From NCBI RefSeq assembly GCF_000495795.1, contig NZ_AWGD01000031.1, positions 172,326 to 236,325 of the forward strand: a stretch of DNA of 64,000 nucleotides, read 5' to 3'. Position 1 is the first letter of the stretch. Every line of letters begins with the position of its first letter. Origin of the DNA: Asticcacaulis sp. AC460 (GTDB lineage: Bacteria; Pseudomonadota; Alphaproteobacteria; Caulobacterales; Caulobacteraceae). A program made the translations under genes and the position numbers. The notes under the pieces are model-generated. The model made no database searches and had not been told where the DNA came from. It saw only the letters and a list, made by a program, of their open reading frames with translations. This document shows, in pieces, positions 1-9,468 of this stretch.

Positions 1-741
1 GGGCTGGCTGATGATCAACTGGTTGATTTGTATAGCCAATGGGCCGACCTGGGCTTTACCGGCGCCAAGCTGAAAGGCGGCCGCGACCTCGACCGCGACC
101 TGCGCCGGTTGATGGCCGTGCGCGACATCCTGGAGCGCAACACGCCGCGACCGGCCATGATGTTCGACGTCAACGAATCGTGGTCGCGTAAGCAGGCCAT
201 TCGCCATCTCGCCGAAATCGAGCGTCACATCGACCTGACCTGGATCGAGGAGCCGGTGCGGCGCTGGGACGCCGAAGGCCATGCCACCATTGCTCGCGCG
301 TCGAAATGCGCCGTAGCGACCGGTGAGAATTTGACGGGGCTGGATCAGTATCTGCCCTTGTTCGAAGCCAAGGCCGTCGACATCGTGCAGGCCGGAATGG
401 TGTGGGGTGTCACCCATTTCCTGCGGGTCGCCAACGCCGCCCACGCCCATAATCTGCCAGTCTCGCCAGTGGGTTATAACTGTAATCCGGTCGCTCATGC
501 CGCCGCGGCCGTGCCCAACCTGCTAACCGTCGAAGTTCAGGATTTCAAGCCGCCTGTCGGGTTGAAGCTGGACCAGCAACTGGCGGATGGCGGCATCGTT
601 TTGGGCGATACGCCGGGCCTGGGCATCGAAGTCGACGAGGCCCTGATCCTCAGCGAACGCCAGTCCGGGCAATGGTCTGTGCCCGGCGGACCGCATGTCC
701 GGCCGGCGCGGGCCGGGCTGCGCCTGGTGCCCGAAGCCTGA
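1..741 (+). CDS. Enolase-superfamily (mandelate racemase/muconate lactonizing-type) enzyme, C-terminal part
   Basis: The reading frame is open from base 1, so the N-terminal capping domain lies outside the window; about 246 residues of the (beta/alpha)-barrel are visible. A K-L-K motif (GAKLKGG), FDVNESW, WIEEPV and ATGEN look like the second-strand lysines and the three metal-ligand strands of the superfamily. The seventh-strand region reads PVGYNCNPVAH rather than the PHG/PHS of acid-sugar dehydratases, so the catalytic base is not clear. It sits 3 bases before an aldo/keto reductase and shares a direction with a lactonase and a transporter, which suggests a sugar-acid dehydratase (L-fuconate would fit the neighbours) or a related isomerase. 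The superfamily is seen; the substrate is inferred. Confidence 0.8.
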   Translation, partial: GLADDQLVDLYSQWADLGFTGAKLKGGRDLDRDLRRLMAVRDILERNTPRPAMMFDVNESWSRKQAIRHLAEIERHIDLTWIEEPVRRWDAEGHATIARASKCAVATGENLTGLDQYLPLFEAKAVDIVQAGMVWGVTHFLRVANAAHAHNLPVSPVGYNCNPVAHAAAAVPNLLTVEVQDFKPPVGLKLDQQLADGGIVLGDTPGLGIEVDEALILSERQSGQWSVPGGPHVRPARAGLRLVPEA

Positions 742-744
742 ACC

Positions 745-1695
745 ATGCAGACCACCCGCCTCCCCCATGATGGGCCCGAGATTTCCGTGCTGGCGCTGGG
801 CGCCGCCTCGCTGGGCAGCGTCTATTCCGAGGTGTCTCAGGCCAATGCCGACGCTACGGTGCAGACTGCGCTGGGCCTGGGCGTGTCGCTGATCGATGTC
901 GCGCCCTATTACGGTTTGACCAAGGCGGAAACGGCGTTGGGCCTTGCTTTGCAGGGGGTTGAGCGCAGTCGCTATACCCTGGCGACCAAGGTCGGCCGCT
1001 ATGGCGACAAAGCTTGGGACTTCTCGCGCGACGCCACATTGCGCAGTCTCGGTGAGTCGCTGGGGCGGTTGAAATGCGGCCATGTTGATGTCCTGCAATG
1101 CCACGATATCGAGCACGGCGACCTGAAACAGTTGGTCGACGAAGCCCTCCCTGCCCTGCGTGAGTTGAAGGCGCAAGGTGTGATCCGCTATGTCGGAATT
1201 ACGGGTTATGACTTGGCCGTGTTGGAAAAGATCGCGGTCGAGCAGCAGGTCGATACGGTCATGGCCTATTGCAGTTTTACCATGCAGGATCAAAGACTTG
1301 GTCCGGTGGCGCAGCGGTTGAAAAGCCATGATATCGCCGTGTTCAATGCTTCGCCTCTGGGTATGGGATTACTGACGCGGAAAGGCCCGCCCGACTGGCA
1401 TCCGGGTCATGAGACGGTCCATAAGGCGGCGGCGGAAGCGGCGCGAATTTGCGCCGAGGCGGGGTCGGATATTTCGCGGCTGGCGGTGCAGTGGGCATTG
1501 CAAAAGGCGGCGGAGCAAGGGATTGCGTCGACCGTCATAGGGTCGTCCAGCGCTGTTAATATGAGCGATAACGTGGCGGCATTGAATGTGCCGATTGATG
1601 CGGAATTGCTGGCGCGGGTCGAGGCTGTGCTGGCGCCGGTTCGGGATCTGGGGTGGGATGTGTTGCCCGGAAATGGCGGCAAGGCGGGGTCATGA
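745..1695 (+). CDS. Aldo/keto reductase, probable L-fucose (6-deoxyhexose) 1-dehydrogenase
   Basis: A 316-residue AKR barrel of the L-fucose / D-threo-aldose / L-galactose dehydrogenase type, which oxidises the sugar C1 to the lactone with NAD(P)+. The catalytic tetrad can be read as Asp51 and Tyr56 (LIDVAPYYG), Lys82 (TKVGRYG) and His120 (QCHDIEHG). The start ATG lies 3 bases after the previous stop, and the stop TGA overlaps the ATG of the lactonase as ATGA, so the genes are translationally coupled. Dehydrogenase plus lactonase plus transporter is the usual front end of non-phosphorylative L-fucose catabolism. L-galactose or L-rhamnose-type specificity cannot be excluded. Confidence 0.85.
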   Translation: MQTTRLPHDGPEISVLALGAASLGSVYSEVSQANADATVQTALGLGVSLIDVAPYYGLTKAETALGLALQGVERSRYTLATKVGRYGDKAWDFSRDATLRSLGESLGRLKCGHVDVLQCHDIEHGDLKQLVDEALPALRELKAQGVIRYVGITGYDLAVLEKIAVEQQVDTVMAYCSFTMQDQRLGPVAQRLKSHDIAVFNASPLGMGLLTRKGPPDWHPGHETVHKAAAEAARICAEAGSDISRLAVQWALQKAAEQGIASTVIGSSSAVNMSDNVAALNVPIDAELLARVEAVLAPVRDLGWDVLPGNGGKAGS

Positions 1696-2489
1696 TCGAC
1701 GCGCACACGCACTTCTGGGACCCGGCACGGCTGAGTTACGACTGGCTGAAACATGTGCCCGAAATCGCTCATGCCCACCTGCCGGAACACTTCGCGTATG
1801 CTGGAAGTGTTATTTTCGTCCAATCGGACTGTAGGCCCGATCAGGCTTTGCAGGAGGTCGATTGGATCCGACAGTTCGCAATAACGGGAACTGTAGCTTA
1901 CGCGCCGTTGGAACTGGGTGCTGAGGTTCGTCCGTATCTGGCTGAGTTGGTTCGGCGGCCGTCGGTAAAGGGTGTTCGCCGTAATGCCCAGAATGAGGCC
2001 GACGGCTTTATGTTGGGCGCCTATACGGACGGCGTGGCCGCGGCAGCGGATGCCGGGTTAAGCATCGACATGTGCATCCGGGCGCACCAGATGGCGGAAC
2101 TGGCCACTGTGTTGAAGGCCGTGCCGGAGGCGACGGTCATTCTCGACCATCTCGGCAAGCCCAATATCGCCGGTAGCGAATTCGATAGCTGGGAATCGCA
2201 GTTGAGCCGACTCGCGGAATTTCCAAACCTTTATTGCAAGCTGTCGGGGTTGCCGACCCAGGCCGACTGGAAGAGTTGGAAGCCGGAGCAATTGCTGCCG
2301 TACCTGGCGCATGCGATCGAGGTGTTCGGGCCGGAACGGTGTCTGTTCGGCGGCGACTGGCCTGTCGTGAATCTGGCCGGCGGTTATGAGCCATGGCGGA
2401 AGACGGTCGAGGCGGCGGTGGCCGGACTAAACGAAGACCAACAAGAACGGATCTGGTCGGGTACGGCCCGCGCCGTCTATAAATTATAA
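1692..2489 (+). CDS. Amidohydrolase-2 family sugar lactonase (L-fucono/L-rhamnono-lactonase type)
   Basis: A 265-residue metal-dependent TIM-barrel hydrolase. The N-terminal metal motif DAHTHFWD, the mid-protein ILDHLGKP (His-rich strand) and FGGDWPV with its aspartate near the C-terminus are the marks of the COG3618 lactonase family. It would open the lactone made by the preceding dehydrogenase. A start at 1692 is chosen because ATG overlaps the upstream TGA and the protein then begins MIDAHTHFWD, as homologues do; a longer frame from 1653 only adds residues translated out of frame with the AKR. It may serve both the fucose and the rhamnose route, since no second lactonase gene is seen near rhmD. 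Confidence 0.85.
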   Translation: MIDAHTHFWDPARLSYDWLKHVPEIAHAHLPEHFAYAGSVIFVQSDCRPDQALQEVDWIRQFAITGTVAYAPLELGAEVRPYLAELVRRPSVKGVRRNAQNEADGFMLGAYTDGVAAAADAGLSIDMCIRAHQMAELATVLKAVPEATVILDHLGKPNIAGSEFDSWESQLSRLAEFPNLYCKLSGLPTQADWKSWKPEQLLPYLAHAIEVFGPERCLFGGDWPVVNLAGGYEPWRKTVEAAVAGLNEDQQERIWSGTARAVYKL

Positions 2490-2502
2490 CAAAGGAGACG
2501 CC

Positions 2503-3738
2503 ATGACCGAACATGCACAGGGCGCCCGGCGCTGGACCTTGCTGATCTCGCTGCTGGTCAATAATTTCGTCTTGCTGGCGCTGTATTGCGGCGTGTTGGG
2601 CGTGCTGTTGCCCAACCAGATCGCCGCCATCGATCCCGACAACAAGACCGACAACCTGGCTTTGGTGTTTGCGGTGACCTCGATCTTCTCGACCCTGGCG
2701 ACGCCGATCGCCGGTGCGCTGTCGGACCGGACACGGTCGCGCTGGGGCCGGCGGTCGCCGTGGATCGCCATCGGGGCATTGGTCGGCGCAGCGGCTCTGT
2801 TCGGCGTGTCGTTCATGACCTCGCTGGTGGCGATCACCGTGTTGTGGGTAATGGCCGCCATCGCGTTGAATTCGATGCAGCCGGCCTTGACGACTGTGGT
2901 GGCGGATCGTTTCCCCAAACAGGCGCGCGGCGTGGCTTCGGGCTTTGTCGGCGCCGGCATGACGGCCGGGATCGCGGCGGGCACCTGGGTGGCGGGACAG
3001 TTGGCCGATGATATGGTCGCGGCCTATGGTCTGTTCGCGGCGGCGATTGCCGCCTGTTGTATCGTGTTTGTAATTGTGAACCGTGAGGCGCCGTCGACAG
3101 GGCTGGTCGTAGAAAAATTCGACTTCGGCAGTTTCTTCGCCGGGTTCGCCCGGCCGTTCAAGTCGCTCGACTTCACCTGGGCGTTTGCGGGGCGGTTCAC
3201 CATCTATCTGGGGTATCAGGGGATTGCCACCTATCTGCTGTTTATCCTGCAGGACTATATCAAGCTGTCGACCGGCGACGCCAACAAGATCATCGGCAAT
3301 ATCGCCGTCATCAACTTCGTTTTTGTCGTATTGTCGTCGCTGGTGGGCGGGTTGGCCAGCGACTGGCTGGGGCGGCGCAAGCCGTTCGTCTTCTTCGCCA
3401 GCCTGGTGATGGCGGCCGCCATGGCCGTGCCGTTGTTCCTGCCGACGATCGAGGGCATGTATGTTTATGCGGCATTGATAGGCATCGGGTATGGGGCGTT
3501 TATGAGCATCGACATGGCTTTGATGACCCAGGTCTTGCCCAAGACCGTTCAGGGTGACGCCGGTAAGGATTTGGGTGTTTTGACCACGGCGATCAATATC
3601 CCGCAGATCATCAGTCCGATCATGGCGGCTGTGTTGTTGAAGATGTCTGGCACCGACTATCGGGTGTTGTTCGTGGCGGCCATCGTCTTTGTGTTTGCCG
3701 GGTCGTTCTTTGTGTTGCCGATTCGATCCGTGAAGTAA
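2503..3738 (+). CDS. MFS transporter, probable deoxysugar/sugar-acid importer
   Basis: A 411-residue major facilitator protein with twelve predicted hydrophobic segments. The loop 2-3 signature is seen as GALSDRTRSRWGRRSPW, and a second copy in the C-terminal half as GLASDWLGRRKPF. A strong Shine-Dalgarno AAAGGAG lies 7 bases before the ATG, and the gap to the lactonase gene is only 13 bases, so it ends the fucose-type operon. Transport of L-fucose, a related deoxysugar or its oligosaccharide across the inner membrane is inferred from context only. Confidence 0.85.
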   Translation: MTEHAQGARRWTLLISLLVNNFVLLALYCGVLGVLLPNQIAAIDPDNKTDNLALVFAVTSIFSTLATPIAGALSDRTRSRWGRRSPWIAIGALVGAAALFGVSFMTSLVAITVLWVMAAIALNSMQPALTTVVADRFPKQARGVASGFVGAGMTAGIAAGTWVAGQLADDMVAAYGLFAAAIAACCIVFVIVNREAPSTGLVVEKFDFGSFFAGFARPFKSLDFTWAFAGRFTIYLGYQGIATYLLFILQDYIKLSTGDANKIIGNIAVINFVFVVLSSLVGGLASDWLGRRKPFVFFASLVMAAAMAVPLFLPTIEGMYVYAALIGIGYGAFMSIDMALMTQVLPKTVQGDAGKDLGVLTTAINIPQIISPIMAAVLLKMSGTDYRVLFVAAIVFVFAGSFFVLPIRSVK

Positions 3739-3742
3739 GGAA

Positions 3743-3868
3743 GATACCCCTCCGCCGGCTTCGCCGGCACCTCCCCACTTCGTGGAGAGGAGGACTTATA
3801 CCAACGACGGTTGGTTTTGACTCTTAAGAAAGGGCCCCTCCGCCAAACCCCATAAATGGAGAGGAAGA
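3743..3868. repeat. Intergenic CCCCTCC...GGAGAGGAG palindromic repeats (two copies)
   Basis: Copy one (3743-3793) carries the GCCGGCTTCGCCGGC hairpin between CCCCTCC and GGAGAGGAGG; a shorter relative follows at about 3836-3868. An almost identical copy is at 20322-20372 and looser relatives at 13612, 26668, 32345, 42379, 44673 and 53107. The 3739-4383 gap otherwise holds a terminator, a CATCAT-CAA-ATGATG palindrome at 3964-3978 and the receptor promoter; I see no gene in it. Confidence 0.7.
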
Positions 3869-3878
3869 CTTATATTTC

Positions 3879-3912
3879 AGCCGCAGAGTCAGATGACTCT
3901 GCGGCTTTTTCG
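3879..3912 (+). terminator. Rho-independent terminator after the transporter operon
   Basis: A perfect 13-bp stem (AGCCGCAGAGTCA / TGACTCTGCGGCT) with a 2-base apex is followed by a run of T. It lies about 140 bases after the MFS stop codon and isolates the operon from the TonB-dependent receptor gene. Confidence 0.85.
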
Positions 3913-4306
3913 TGCTTGGAGCTTTATTAACTCAGACAATTCATGTTTGATAGCATCATTTTTCATCATCAAATGATGTGTTTTCTCATTTTCAGATCAC
4001 GATTGTGTTGAATCGATCACAGCGGAAGACGCCCGTTATCGTTGCAGGCCAAACCCTTTGGTGATATAGGAATGCGTTTTCCTCTCCCTCACCGTCAATC
4101 TTTTCGCGTCCGTTGACATGAGGTGATCCAAGGGGCTTAATCGTCTTTGAGGCATGAGCCGGTCCACCGGCCAGACAAGAATAAGAACGGTTACAGGGAC
4201 TTACCAACTTACACTGGGCATCAAACCGGCTTTCACGGTCGGACTCTCCCATCCAGGCACCAGGATGCGAAAAGAAGCGGCATATTGTCAGACATATGAT
4301 GATCAT

Positions 4307-4335
4307 TTGACACACATATTACCATGCCGTAAAAA
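4307..4335 (+). promoter_or_regulatory. Probable sigma-70 promoter of the TonB-dependent receptor gene
   Basis: TTGACA (4307-4312), a 17-base spacer and TAAAAA (4330-4335, 4 of 6 consensus). The sequence ATGATGATCAT (4296-4306) abuts the -35 box and belongs to the ATCAT/ATGAT-rich motif seen before other sugar genes in the window. Confidence 0.5.
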
Positions 4336-4383
4336 CGGGTCATCAGCGCTCAAAATAGGGCGTAGACATAAGGAAGGAAACTC

Positions 4384-7095
4384 ATGTCCCGGAAACTGAT
4401 TCTACTGGCCGCCACAGCCATGACCGTCGCTACGCTGGCGCCTCACATGGCCGCCGCGCAGGACACCACAACCACCGCCGCCCCTGCCGCCGAAGACACT
4501 GTCGTCGAAGTTCGCGGTATCCGCCGCGGCATCCGCCAGTCGCTGGATATCAAGCGCCAGTCGATCGGCGTCGTCGACTCGATCGCCTCGGAAGACCTGG
4601 GCAAGCTGCCCGACCAGAACGTCGCCGAGTCGCTGCAACGCATCCCCGGCGTCACCATCGAACGTAACCGCGGCGAAGGCCGCTACGTCTCGGTCCGCGG
4701 CTTCGGCCCCAAGTTCAACGCCGTCACCGTCAATGGCCGCACCCTGGCCACCGACAATAACGGCCGTGAATTCTCCTTCGACGTCATCCCGTCGGAGGTC
4801 ATCTCGGGCGCCGATGTCTACAAGTCGCCCCAGGCCAATGTGAACGGTGCCTCGATCGGCGCCACCATCGACGTGCGCACCCTGCGCCCGCTGGATCAGC
4901 CCAAGGCCTTCTCCGCCGCCGCCTCGATCGGCAGCACCTACGCCGAACTGGCCGACAGCTGGAACCCGGAAGCCGCAGGTGTGGTGAGCTGGCGTAATGA
5001 CGCCCGCAACTTCGGTGTCGCGGTTGCCGCCACTTTCGCCGACCAGGAGGTCCGCGACGACGAATTCAACATCGGCGCCGGCCACGTCAAGCGCTCGTCG
5101 ACCGACAGCTATTACAATGCCGGCGGTGTTGCCGGCGCGCGTATCGGTCCGAACGTCGCCCCCTTCTCCGGCATTTCGATGCCGTCCAACCTGTCGCCCT
5201 TCTTCTTCGTGCGGCAAAAGTCGATGGCCGGGTTGAACGGCGCGTTGCAGTGGAAGCCGACCGAACGCCTGACCATCGGCGTCGACGCCCTCTATGCCAA
5301 GGCCGAGATCACCGAAGACCAGACCGGCCTGGCCTATGACTTTTCGGGCGGCACGCTGGTCGAACAGGTCGTCCAGGGCAAGGAAGCGGTGTATCAGCGC
5401 TACCAGGGCGGTTTCGTCGACCAGATCCTGCAGCACGACACCCGCAACGTCACCACTACCTTGTTGGGCGTCAACGCCAATTACCGCGCCACCGATACCC
5501 TGACCCTGTCGTTCGACCTGTCGTCTTCGAAGGCGGAGCGCCGCGGCAAGGAAAACAACCACTTCACCACCATTCGCCGCAAGAACATGAACCTGTGGTT
5601 CGACCGCCGAAATGGTTCGCCGATCTATGACTACGGCTTTACGTCGCCGAATTACGACAACGCGTCGACCAACCCGGCCGGCATCACCGCCCACTACTAC
5701 ATCTGGGGCGGCGGCTCGGACATCGACGACAAGATCGACGAAGCCAAGTTCGACGCCAAGTGGGCGCCCGAAGGCGATGTCACCCTGTTTGCCGGCATCG
5801 CATCGCAAAAGCGCGTGAAGACCATCACCGCCTTCTCTACCCCCGGCGGCGAACAATGCGCCTATTGCGGTTCCGACCGGGTACTGCCGCAGTCGCTGTT
5901 CTTCAACACCGACATGAACTTCTTCGCCAGCCACGACGGCAATATCATCCGTGACTGGGTCGGCTATGATCCCCTGGCGGTGATCAAGCAGGTCGACGCC
6001 TTCGCCGCCCAGGACGGCAAGGCCTTCGATCCGGGCCGCTTCGATGCCGCCGGTTCGTCGGTCGTCGATGAGAAGGTCACGCTGGCCTACATCATGAGCG
6101 ATATCCGCACGGACCTGGGCGGCATGCCGCTGTCGGTCAATGCCGGTATCCGCGTCGAAGACACCAAGTACACCTCGTCCGGCGCCTCGCGCACCGTGCT
6201 GTCGGCCGTGCCGAACGGTGCTGGCCAGAACATCATCACCTTGTCGCCGGTCATCCCGGTCAGCTTCGAAGGCAAGTATACCGACATCCTGCCGTCGCTG
6301 AACGCCAAGCTGGGCGTCACGGATGATCTGCTGCTGCGCTTTGCCGCCTCACGCGTCATCACCCGTCCGACGCTGTCCGACCTGTCGCCGCGCCAGACCA
6401 TCCAGACCAACCCGGGCAACGAGACCATCCGCCGCGGTAATCCGGACCTGCAGCCCTTCCGCGCCTCGCAGATCGAAGGCGGTGTGGAATGGTACTTCGA
6501 CCATCTGTCGCTGCTGTCGTTCGCCGCCTTCTACAAGAATATCGACAGCTTCGTGACCTTGACCACGACGCCGCAAAAGGTCGACCAGGTGACCTTCCAG
6601 GTGACCGTGCCGACCAACGGCAAGGGCGCCACGGTGAAGGGTTTCGAACTGGGTTACCGCCAGGTGTTCGGCAACCTGCCGGCGCCGTGGGACGGCCTGG
6701 GCGTGCAGACCTCGTTCACCTATGCCGAGTCGAACGCCAACTACACCAATGCGGTGGCCAATGTGTCCTACGGCCTGGAAGGGTTGTCGAAGTACAGCTA
6801 CAGCCTGATCGGTTTCTATGAAAAGGGTCCGGTCCAGGCCCGCCTCGCCTATACCTGGCGCGACAAGTTCCTGGCGGTGGCTTCGGGCCGCAACGGCGAG
6901 CCGGAATATTTCGACGCCTACGGCCAGCTGGATGCCGGCGTTTCGTACGACGTGACGAGCAACTTCACGGTCTATCTGGACGGTCTGAACCTGACGGATA
7001 CGAACGAGTTCATCTACTCGGTCACGCCTGACCGCACCAAGGAATACCGCACCACCGGCAAGCGGATCTCCGCGGGTGTCCGGTACCGGTTCTAA
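4384..7095 (+). CDS. TonB-dependent receptor, Caulobacter/Xanthomonas type
   Basis: A 903-residue outer-membrane receptor. A signal peptide ends near MAAAQD (about residue 27), followed by a linker with VVEVRGIRRGIRQSL, the plug domain (SLQRIPGVTIERN, YVSVRGFGPKFNAVTVNGR, SGADVYKSPQA) up to about residue 165, then a long beta-barrel ending in an aromatic residue (VRYRF), as expected for BAM insertion. A Shine-Dalgarno AAGGAAGGA precedes the ATG. In Caulobacterales such receptors import oligosaccharides; its place next to the deoxysugar operon suggests uptake of a rhamnose- or fucose-containing glycan, though the ligand cannot be read from sequence. It has its own promoter and terminator. Confidence 0.93.
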   Translation: MSRKLILLAATAMTVATLAPHMAAAQDTTTTAAPAAEDTVVEVRGIRRGIRQSLDIKRQSIGVVDSIASEDLGKLPDQNVAESLQRIPGVTIERNRGEGRYVSVRGFGPKFNAVTVNGRTLATDNNGREFSFDVIPSEVISGADVYKSPQANVNGASIGATIDVRTLRPLDQPKAFSAAASIGSTYAELADSWNPEAAGVVSWRNDARNFGVAVAATFADQEVRDDEFNIGAGHVKRSSTDSYYNAGGVAGARIGPNVAPFSGISMPSNLSPFFFVRQKSMAGLNGALQWKPTERLTIGVDALYAKAEITEDQTGLAYDFSGGTLVEQVVQGKEAVYQRYQGGFVDQILQHDTRNVTTTLLGVNANYRATDTLTLSFDLSSSKAERRGKENNHFTTIRRKNMNLWFDRRNGSPIYDYGFTSPNYDNASTNPAGITAHYYIWGGGSDIDDKIDEAKFDAKWAPEGDVTLFAGIASQKRVKTITAFSTPGGEQCAYCGSDRVLPQSLFFNTDMNFFASHDGNIIRDWVGYDPLAVIKQVDAFAAQDGKAFDPGRFDAAGSSVVDEKVTLAYIMSDIRTDLGGMPLSVNAGIRVEDTKYTSSGASRTVLSAVPNGAGQNIITLSPVIPVSFEGKYTDILPSLNAKLGVTDDLLLRFAASRVITRPTLSDLSPRQTIQTNPGNETIRRGNPDLQPFRASQIEGGVEWYFDHLSLLSFAAFYKNIDSFVTLTTTPQKVDQVTFQVTVPTNGKGATVKGFELGYRQVFGNLPAPWDGLGVQTSFTYAESNANYTNAVANVSYGLEGLSKYSYSLIGFYEKGPVQARLAYTWRDKFLAVASGRNGEPEYFDAYGQLDAGVSYDVTSNFTVYLDGLNLTDTNEFIYSVTPDRTKEYRTTGKRISAGVRYRF

Positions 7096-7171
7096 GTCCT
7101 GCCTGCTGTTATGTAACCCTGCCGGACCCGCATTTACCCGTTTGGGGGCCCGGGCGACAGTAAGCGTCTTG

Positions 7172-7208
7172 ACCCGCAGTTCCTTCACCCGGAACTGCGG
7201 GTTCTTTT
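7172..7208 (+). terminator. Rho-independent terminator after the receptor gene
   Basis: A 12-bp stem ACCCGCAGTTCC / GGAACTGCGGGT with a short loop, followed by TCTTTTTA. The rest of the 7096-7402 gap shows no gene. Confidence 0.85.
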
Positions 7209-7402
7209 TATGGCTTGCCAGCGAGGCCGACAGATTGGCGGAAATACGGCTATGGCAGATGAACACACCGTTGGCGCAGGGGTGATGTTGAGCTATTTCA
7301 ATGGCCGGTTGCCTGACCAACGAATCGAAGCTATGTTCCACATATGTTCACACCTTGCGACCGCTGGCTATTGTTCCTCACAACACCCAAACGACTAACT
7401 CC

Positions 7403-8506
7403 ATGAAGCCGGTCCATATTGCCCTGCCTGACAATGTCATCAACCCGCACAGCGTGGTGATAAGGTCTGAACAGGCGGCCATGCCTGAACGGGCGCGGCA
7501 TTATCCGGAGCTGCGTTACATGGGTTCGAAAACCCGTCTGCTGCCTTGGATTTTCGAGGTGCTTAGTCTGTATGATTTTGAAAGCGCGCTGGACCCATTC
7601 TCTGGAACAGGTAGCGTGTCCTATCTGCTAAAATCGATGGGACGCCGAGTTGCGTCGTCCGATTTTCTCAATTTCACGAGCACCGTCGCCCGTGCGACGA
7701 TTGAGAATAACCACGTCCATCTCGAAGAACCGGCTGTCAAGCGCCTCCTAGCCCCCTACCCTGATGGTAGTCGTTTCATAGAGACGACGTTCAAAGGCGT
7801 CTTTTACAAGCCGGATGACTTGCGCTTCCTCGATCGCGTGTCGGGCAATATCCGGCAACTTCAAAATCCTCATCAGCGAGCGCTTGCTTACGCAGCCTTG
7901 TTCCGGTCCTGTCTGAAACGCCAACCGCGCGGGGTTTTCACAATTTCCGGCGACCTGTCTCACTACGACGACGGTCGTCGGGATCTTCGATTGTCCCTGG
8001 AGGAACACTTCCTGGAGCAAGTCGAAGTGTATAACGCTGCCGTATTTGACAACGGCCGGAAGAATCAATCCTTACAGTCGGACGTTTTTGACCTTCCACG
8101 GGAAAAAGTCGATCTGGTGTATCTGGATCCTCCGTATGTTCCCCGTTCCGATGACAATTGCTACGTCAAGCGCTATCACTTTCTCGAAGGACTATCCCAG
8201 TACTGGGAAGATTTACCGATAGATACATCTACAAAGGTGAAGAAAATCGCCAAGAAATATACGCCCTTCAGTTATCGACGAACGGCTGTAGATGCTTTTG
8301 ATAGTATGTTTGAGCGTTTCAAGGATAGCAAAATTGCCTTGTCATACAGCTCAAATGGCTATCCGGATCTCAACATACTTGAAAGTCTGATGCAAAAGCA
8401 TAAGAAAAGAGTGCGCACTTTCGAAAAGCCGCATCGCTATCACTTCGGCACGCATAAAGGCGTTGAGCGGGCTTCCGTCACAGAATATCTAATCGTCGGC
8501 TCCTGA
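7403..8506 (+). CDS. D12-class (Dam-like) N6-adenine DNA methyltransferase of a type II R-M system
   Basis: A 367-residue alpha-class adenine methylase. RYMGSKTRLLPWI (about residue 39) is the D12 N-terminal motif, DPFSGTGS (about 65) the AdoMet-binding motif I and DPPY (residues 242-245) the catalytic motif IV. The start at 7403 is chosen because the conserved block begins shortly after it; the in-frame extension to 7301 has no homology-like features. The next gene, the restriction enzyme, begins at the base after the stop. Base use is clearly different from the neighbours: the 60 bases at 8281-8340 contain only 23 G or C, against a high-GC background, suggesting transfer. Recognition site unknown. 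Confidence 0.9.
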   Translation: MKPVHIALPDNVINPHSVVIRSEQAAMPERARHYPELRYMGSKTRLLPWIFEVLSLYDFESALDPFSGTGSVSYLLKSMGRRVASSDFLNFTSTVARATIENNHVHLEEPAVKRLLAPYPDGSRFIETTFKGVFYKPDDLRFLDRVSGNIRQLQNPHQRALAYAALFRSCLKRQPRGVFTISGDLSHYDDGRRDLRLSLEEHFLEQVEVYNAAVFDNGRKNQSLQSDVFDLPREKVDLVYLDPPYVPRSDDNCYVKRYHFLEGLSQYWEDLPIDTSTKVKKIAKKYTPFSYRRTAVDAFDSMFERFKDSKIALSYSSNGYPDLNILESLMQKHKKRVRTFEKPHRYHFGTHKGVERASVTEYLIVGS

Positions 8507-9340
8507 ATGCTGCAGAAATACCAGACGCTCGAGGAAGTGGTAGACGGCTTGAGTCCGCTAAATGTCGACTGGATGGACGAGATTGCAGCCAGCGCGATCG
8601 CGCGGCTAAGTGACTTGCCCAAAAAGGAGAGTTATGGACGCGAAGACATAGCCGCCCTTCTCAGTGGCAATTTTGACGAAGGCATACTCTGTGCCCGCCT
8701 GTTTTTGGCTCTGTCGAAAGATAGTATGGAAACTGAGCTCAAAAGCGAGCTGGGAGCAGGCGGAATAGGTGTCAAGCGCTATCAGTCAGAGCCTGAAGAT
8801 TACCTCGCCGCACTGGAGCGGCTGCGCCTTCCCGAAGCCATGGCCAGCACCATCAACTACAGGCCCGTGTGGAGCGATATTCTTGCCGAACGTTTGCGGT
8901 CGGGCCGCGGCTCAGCCATTTCCGGTCAGCGGCGCGGCCGTGGATTGGAGGATTTCGCCGAAGCGATGGTCCGGGAAGTCTTCGAAGACCAATACGAAAC
9001 CCGTTGTTCCTTTACAGGAGCAGACAACAAGACTGCCAAGTGCGACGTAGCTGTCCCCGACCGGATGCGGCCACGGATCGTTATTGAGGTGAAAGGGTAT
9101 GGCGCGACAGGCTCCAAAATGACAGATATTATCGGCGACCTCGATGCCATCATCGATGCTATGCGCCGGGACACCTGGTTGCTCTTTGTCACCGACGGCA
9201 TGACCTGGAAGTCGCGTCTCTCCGATTTGAAGAAAATCGTTGAACGTCAAAATCAAGGCAAAATTGCACGCATTTACACGACCAGCATGCGCGAGGAATT
9301 TCTCGCCGATTTGCGCAGCCTGAAACACATCATTGGTTAA
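8507..9340 (+). CDS. Type II restriction endonuclease, PD-(D/E)xK fold (DpnII-like C-terminal region)
   Basis: A 277-residue protein directly abutting the methylase gene, the classic R-M arrangement. The nuclease core can be read as Asp180 (KCDVAVPD), then Glu194-x-Lys196 in IVIEVKGYGATGSKMTD, followed by a helix that fits the PD-(D/E)xK layout. The first 150 residues would hold the specificity region and have no motif I recognise. The EVKGYGATGSK block resembles proteins annotated as DpnII-family enzymes, from memory of the family; specificity for GATC is not claimed. No controller-protein gene is seen. Confidence 0.78.
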   Translation: MLQKYQTLEEVVDGLSPLNVDWMDEIAASAIARLSDLPKKESYGREDIAALLSGNFDEGILCARLFLALSKDSMETELKSELGAGGIGVKRYQSEPEDYLAALERLRLPEAMASTINYRPVWSDILAERLRSGRGSAISGQRRGRGLEDFAEAMVREVFEDQYETRCSFTGADNKTAKCDVAVPDRMRPRIVIEVKGYGATGSKMTDIIGDLDAIIDAMRRDTWLLFVTDGMTWKSRLSDLKKIVERQNQGKIARIYTTSMREEFLADLRSLKHIIG

Positions 9341-9468
9341 GGCGGCTCCAACGTCTCAGACGTAAAGCTTTGGGGACTGGAATACAGGGTACGAGGACAG
9401 GAGCGCTATTCCCCACAAATTCGAAACCTGTGCTCGGCGGACTTGGAATGCCTTGGCGTTGTAGTCGT

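Noticed and set aside
1..741. Firm naming of the edge gene as L-fuconate dehydratase
   Set aside because: The N-terminal half is missing and the seventh-strand region lacks the usual PHG/PHS motif, so only the superfamily is supported.
4402..5934. 510-codon minus-strand frame opposite the TonB-dependent receptor
   Set aside because: Val/Gly/Arg/Asp-rich shadow of a well-supported receptor gene.
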